A stretch of DNA of 64,000 nt, from positions 2,802,339-2,866,338 of the forward strand of contig CM049316.1 of the NCBI GenBank assembly GCA_026874595.1, given 5' to 3'. The DNA comes from Sipunculus nudus (Eukaryota > Annelida > Sipuncula > Golfingiida > Sipunculidae). Below the pieces are notes generated by a model. That model was not told the origin of the DNA and did not search any database. It was given only the letters and a program-made list of their open reading frames with translations. Shown one piece after another: positions 59,200-64,000 of this stretch. The translations under genes and the position numbers were made by a program. Every line of letters starts with the position of its first letter. The first letter of the stretch is position 1.

Positions 59200-59633
59200 C
59201 TGAAACACAGATTGAGAGCTGTCTGTTAACTACCTGTTGGTAAAAGTGTTTTTATTCAAAAACTTTTGTTGATAAAAGTGCTATTATTCTAAAACAGTCC
59301 ACAAGCCAAACCATGCAATAAAAATAAGATTAAACATAAATGACTATGTAACAGTTGGAGACTTCTTATCAGTTTTCAATCTAAAATGTCACAGCTTGGC
59401 CCTGTTGATGAACATATACTGTGAATAAAGAAAGTGATATTATTAAAAGAAGAAATCTGACTTCATGTATACATATCAACAATCTAGATACTCTTAAAGA
59501 GCAAGAACTGAGACCTGTTACCATTGGATCAAAAATATACAATTATTTACTGCTGTTGCCATGGGTGGATATAATATGAATGTCTGGGTTTGAGTCCTTG
59601 TCTTTAAGAAACAATCTTACCTATACCTTTTAA

Positions 59634-59673
<40 letters not shown>

Positions 59674-62600
59674 ACCTGATCAACAATCATAGAAGCCAAG
59701 TCTTTGAAGATTTCATTGAGGTCATTTATGGAACGAACTATCTGTGAGATCTCCCTCTCTCGATGTTGGATTGTTGATGCATTTTCTTCAACCAACTGTA
59801 TCTGACCGTTTGTGAATCCCTGTAACACAACAAACACGGATCATGAGTAGTCATGTAATTGTGTATGATGGTCTCAAGAAATCCACCCTGTTGGAATATT
59901 TCAGCCCATAGTTATTTAATTATTTAACTAGATGTGTCGGTACGACATGAATGCCCCCGCCTGGGGCAAATTAGAAACATTTGTTTAATTTTGTAAAATT
60001 TTTTTAAGTTCTTGTATGGTCAAAAGTAGGTCAAGAAGGGCAAAATGCAAACTCGATCTGTAACGGGTCATTATCAAGGAACACACCAAAAATCAGGCCA
60101 GTATGCAGGCATTGTGAAAAAAAGTCCATACATGTGCATTTTTCATAAAAATTTCTGTCTTTCATGAAATTTTCTATGTACAGGATCTGTCATATGGTCA
60201 AAAATAGGTAAACTGGGACGAAACGTGAACTCGACCTGTAAGTGGTCATTATGCGCCCACAGACCAAATATTGGGCCAGTATCTATGCGAAACTAGAATA
60301 TTAGCGAAAGCTGGTAATCAGTTATAAATTTAAATTGGAGAGGTATGTACCATGTTTTATAACAATCCACCAAATGCTTCCTGAGAAATATCCCCCTAAG
60401 TTTTTTTTCTATAATAAGCTCTGTGACCTTGAAAAGTAGGTCAAGACCACCCATCTTTGAACCTGACCAAGATTTTGTAAATATGATGCAAAAGCACTGA
60501 AGTAATGAAGTTCCTTAGTTGAATACCTTTGGAGATATCCTGAAAAAAGGCAAAATTGAAAAATCCAATAAAATTTCATTAAAAAATCAGAAATTGCAGG
60601 TGACGCCACCAAAATTGTGCAGCACTTACAGACCATCAGTCCCAATGATCATAGTAAGTTTTGTGAAAATCCACACAATGGTTCCTGAGATATAAGCTTA
60701 TGAGTGTTTTTCTATAATCAGCTCTAAAATGTAGAAAAATGGGTCAAGGTCACCCATCTTCGAACTTGACCGAGATTTTATCGATATACATCTTCACTGA
60801 GGAAATAAAATTCCAACGGTGAATCCTTTTAGAGATATCCCTCTCACAAGGTAAAAGTTAACAGACGCGGAACGGACGGACGGACGGACAACCGACAGAC
60901 AGATGGACGGATAGACGGACAGCTTGGGTGACGACAATAGCCCATCAGCCTATGAGCTGAGGGCCAAAAAACGGCTGTACATGTACATTTGTCATGAAAA
61001 TTTATATTTTTCATGAAATTTTCTATGTTTAGGAGCCGTAAAACAATCAAAAGTAGGTCAACCAACGAAACGCGAACTCGATCTGTAACTGGTCATTATC
61101 TGCATACACACCAAAAATCAGGCCAATATCTGCAGGCATTGCGAAAAAAAGTCCGTACATGTGTATTTGTCATGAAAATTTCTATTTTTCATAAAATTTT
61201 CTAAGTTAAGGAGCCATAAAACGGTCAAAATTAGGTCAACCGGGAGGAAACGCGAACTCAATCTGTAACTGGTCATTATCTGCATACACACCAAAAATCA
61301 GGCCAATATCTGCAGGCATTGCGAAAAAAAGTCCGTACATGTGTATTTGTCATGAAAATTTCTATTTTTAATGAAATTTTCTAAGTTAAGGAGCTGTTAA
61401 TGGTCAAAAGTAGGTCAACGGGGAGGAAACGCGAACTCAATCTGTAACTGGTCATTATCTGCATACACACCAAAATCAGGCCAATATCTGCAGGCATTGC
61501 GAAAAAAAGTCCGTACATGTGTATTTGTCATGAAAATTTCTATTTTTAATGAAATTTTCTAAGTTAAGGAGCTGTTAATGGTCAAAAGTAGGTCAACGGG
61601 GAGGAAACGCGAACTCAATCTGTACCTGGTCAATATCTGCATACACATCAAAATCAGGCCAATATCTGCAAGCATTGCGAAAAAAAGTCTGTACATGTGT
61701 ATTTGTCATGAAAATTTCTATTTTTCATGAAATTTTCTAAGTTAAGGAGCCGTAAAACGGTCAAAAGTAGGTCAACCGGGACGAAACGCGAACTCGATCT
61801 GTAACTGGTCATTATCTGCCCACACACCAAAAATCAGGCCAATATCTGCAGGCATTGCAAAAAAAAGTCCGTACATGTGTATTTGTCATGCAAATTTCTA
61901 TTTTTCATGAAATTTTCTAAGTTTAGGAGCCGTAAAACAGTCAAAAGTAGGTCAACTGGGATGAAACATGAACTCGTTTTGTAACTGGTCATTATCTGCC
62001 CACACACCAAAATTCAGGCCAATATCTGCAGGCATTGCGAAAAAGTCTGTACAACTGTTTGATTTCGGAAGGACGGAAGGACGGACATGGGTAAAACTAT
62101 ATGCCCCGGCCACTTTGTGGCGGGGGCATAATAAAAACTTCATGCAATATGGGCATAAGTGATTATGTTGTATTTTATAGATTTTAGAGCTGCGGATGAA
62201 ATCACTGACTGCCTCGCAGGTCAAACAAATTTTCTGATTATAGCAGCTCTTTTTTGAACATGAGGTGGTTTCATGAAAGCAAGCTTCAAAGTTCATAACC
62301 TATATCATGATTGATGACGGTTATTAATTAATTAACCAACACCTATGGTGGTCACACTTCAGAAATACCGAGTTTTGGTCTTGAACTTTCAGGAATAATA
62401 CAAATTGTGTCTTAAATGGGTTCATTTTCCATAATTTCCAATAAAATTGAATTTGACATTATTTCATAAAGTGTTGATTATAGCACCATCTATCAGAAAC
62501 AACACAAGTGTAACCAGCTTAGCCCATGGATAACACCACCAGGTTTGAACTTGGCCCATAGAAAACTTGATCAGGTCAAAGTCATATAGGCCTGTCCAAG

Positions 62601-62837
62601 GGCAGGAACAGGAAATATGCTAGTATCTCTAATACAGGCACCTCTCTACTGCTATTAATGCCAGTTCCTGAAGATGTGTGACTTGGAGGTCCCACTCTCT
62701 AGGCATTAAGAGACACCATGAACTCACCCTGTCATACATGTCTATCTCCTCCTCCTCACCAGGCAGGTAATTGCCAGCCCCTGAGATCAAATCTGTATCA
62801 AAGTACATTTTGGACCGCTCTTCTCGGCTTTTCAATT
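59020..62837 (-). CDS. STX16: Syntaxin-16, C-terminal three exons (5' part beyond window)
   Basis: Three minus-strand exons, 62837-62728, 59819-59676 and 59199-59020, join in frame to 144 residues plus stop. Order: the linker [15 protein letters not shown] and an acidic stretch, then [17 protein letters not shown], the Qa-SNARE motif ([20 protein letters not shown] through [13 protein letters not shown]), [13 protein letters not shown], and a C-terminal hydrophobic anchor (about 20 Ile/Leu-rich residues) with a 3-residue tail. The zero-layer Gln is the last codon of the middle exon (VDQ|G). The HREREI...INDLNEIF and [12 protein letters not shown] blocks fit syntaxin-16, a tail-anchored t-SNARE of the trans-Golgi network that works with VPS45, STX6, VTI1A and VAMP4 in endosome-to-TGN fusion. 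The Habc domain and N-peptide exons are not in the window. Confidence 0.95.
59637..59670. repeat. (AT)n microsatellite beside an STX16 splice donor
   Basis: Seventeen AT units that start immediately after the GTGAG donor of the penultimate exon (minus strand). Confidence 0.93.
59676..59819 (-). CDS. STX16: STX16 penultimate exon
   Basis: 48 codons, phase 0 at both ends, from [13 protein letters not shown] to LASMIVDQ. Acceptor TTACAG, donor GTGAGA. The donor is followed within a few bases by an (AT)n tract in the intron. Confidence 0.96.
60310..60970 (-). repeat. Inverted copy of the 48510-49400 repeat family
   Basis: Read on the minus strand it opens with GGGCTATTGTCGTCACCCAA and a (GTCC)n block (60869-60925), then two modules including GGTGACGCCACC (60599-60610, plus orientation). 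It ends with the same CATGGTACATACCTCTCCA block that closes the plus-strand copy near 49386. Confidence 0.85.
60975..62090 (-). repeat. ~179-bp tandem repeat
   Basis: Six to seven units of ~179 bp marked by GTCAAAAGTAGGTCAAC, CTGTAACTGGTCATTATCTG and GTCCGTACATGTGTATTTGT. Anchors lie near 61049, 61228, 61406, 61584, 61762 and 61942. An earlier diverged unit lies at 59990-60290. Confidence 0.9.
62131..62727. other. STX16 intron, unique part
   Basis: No repeat or exon recognised between the hairpin-ended element and the third-last exon. Confidence 0.6.
62728..62837 (-). CDS. STX16: STX16 third-last exon
   Basis: Two bases completing a split codon plus 36 codons, from [15 protein letters not shown] to [10 protein letters not shown]. 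Acceptor ATTTTCAG, donor GTGAGT. Confidence 0.94.
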
Positions 62838-64000
62838 CTGAAAATAATTTTCAAATAATAAAGTCATAAAAATGTATTTTATAATATGTCACGAATTTTC
62901 ACATTATGTGATCATTCTACAGTAGTGTTAAGATGAGTGTTTAGAATAATAACAATCTTAAACCACACATCACCAGGCAACATGTCTGCTAGTTAAGGTA
63001 TTACTTCTATTTCATATACAACATAATATCCTATAAAACTGGCAGCTTGTTCTGTTTATGTGAAAAACCGCTAAATCAAGTATTATGCCACATTTTCCCT
63101 CATGCCACACAACCTATCAATTAAAAATTATTTTGGTCTTACCCTTCTCTGAAGTGCAAGAATTTTTTTATCTTTAAAGGACATACTGGTATCCATGAAT
63201 ATGACTAGATTCACAAAATATCCCTGTACAAACCAGGTTTGCTGATTATAATAAGAGAGCCATAAAATAGTAATTGTTGATACCATACATTCTCAACTAA
63301 TTTGAAAAATATATATAATTACGATCTCAGAATTTTGAAATGAAACAATAAAAAGGAGTAAATATTATTTTGCACGGACCGGCAAAGTCATTCATAAATC
63401 AGCAATAATACCAGGAGTTAAGAATAGTATATCTACCTTAAACTCACTATGTTACCATTTTTTGTCACTTATGTTTCCATAAACAGATTTCTGTAGTTCT
63501 TTACATGCTTTTGGTACTCTTTAAATACAATATTCACTGAGAAAAATGAGGACTTGGCTATTTTATACTCAAGCAGTACGCTTCAGACAAGTCTCATATT
63601 TTGGCTGCCATACTTGACTTCCAATCAGCTGTTACGGCCATAAGGAGTAAATGTCATTGCAAAATTTGCAAATAATTTTCTGCCTGTAATTTCTAACTGT
63701 TGTCAGCAGTGGGTTCTAGCATTTACTGAATTATTGTGATATTTGTGTCAAACTATAATCCTGGTTATTTTCTATGCAGAATAAAACAAAAGGTGTTTTT
63801 CATGTATTTTACTATCAACAGTATTCCCAAATGACACGTTGAAATCTGTTAAGCATGGAATGATCCCACAGAATTAACAAAACAGAAATAAACAAGTTCC
63901 AACCATTACGTCCCAGAAATAAAAGTATCCTGTTTGTTAATACAGAACCAAAACAACTTTTGTTACTACAGAACCACAACAATTCACAAGACTTTCTTAA
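62838..64000. other. STX16 upstream intron
   Basis: The preceding exon must end with a base that completes the codon split before LKSREERS. No such exon could be identified before the window edge, so this stretch is read as intron. Confidence 0.6.

Larger units (their letters stand above)
59952..62130 (-). mobile_element. Composite repeat in STX16 intron with hairpin ends
   Basis: Both edges carry CCCCCGCC-type hairpins: TGCCCC...GGGGCA at 59952-59968, and a strong one at 62100-62130 (TATGCCCCGGCCAC pairing with GTGGCGGGGGCATA). A (GTCC)-rich head read on the minus strand lies next to the right end (about 62070-62095). Inside are ~179-bp modules and a nested inverted copy of the 48510-type family. 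No protein is encoded. Confidence 0.75.

Noticed and set aside
62838-64000. Search for a further upstream STX16 exon
   Set aside because: A donor-like GGTAAG exists on the minus strand near 63140, but the sequence before it does not read as the conserved region preceding LKSREERS, so no exon is called.
1-64000. tRNA, rRNA or snRNA genes
   Set aside because: No convincing tRNA box A/B pair, rRNA core or snRNA motif was seen on either strand by eye; a covariance-model search would settle it.

Overview
The window reads as nuclear DNA from a lophotrochozoan animal, most likely a mollusc and probably a bivalve. It contains split genes with GT-AG introns, animal orthologues (a proteasome assembly chaperone and syntaxin-16), a large amount of non-LTR and short inverted-repeat transposon debris, many minisatellites, and several families of (GTCC)n-headed modular repeats of a kind I associate with molluscan genomes. 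The species cannot be fixed from the sequence alone.

Layout. 1-7 kb: an 83-bp satellite, a 44-bp dimeric array enclosed by inverted repeats, and a 5'-truncated LINE with a perfect 15-bp target duplication. 7-12 kb: a composite of ~330-bp modular repeat units, part of which is duplicated in tandem together with a ~0.85-kb unique segment. 12-18.7 kb: AT microsatellites and a decayed minus-strand LINE. 18.8-20.7 kb: one long uninterrupted reading frame for a class A (rhodopsin-like) peptide-type GPCR whose ectodomain carries twelve 15-residue repeats. 21-40 kb: mostly gene-free, with a 40-bp array, a hAT-like MITE with an 8-bp target duplication, a 15-bp minisatellite, two more MITE-like elements, a 1.6-kb 22-bp satellite, a ~360-bp tandem duplication and a second decayed LINE. 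41.0-53.1 kb: the complete seven-exon PSMG2 (PAC2) gene on the plus strand, with introns 1 and 2 packed with modular repeats. 53.3-59.0 kb: a 55-bp array, then a quiet AT-rich stretch. 59.0-62.8 kb: the last three coding exons of syntaxin-16 on the minus strand; its upstream exons lie beyond the window. PSMG2 and STX16 are arranged tail to tail.

The three genes show no functional link: PSMG2 acts in 20S proteasome alpha-ring assembly, STX16 in trans-Golgi/endosome membrane fusion, and the GPCR in cell-surface signalling. The most distinctive features are repeat-based. Several otherwise different repeat families share one plan: a terminal hairpin, a (GTCC)n-like head, tandem modules, and a recurring 12-bp palindrome GGTGGCGCCACC. 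No new multi-gene system was found. The best leads are that architecture, the repeat-bearing and motif-deficient GPCR, and the satellite enclosed by inverted repeats.
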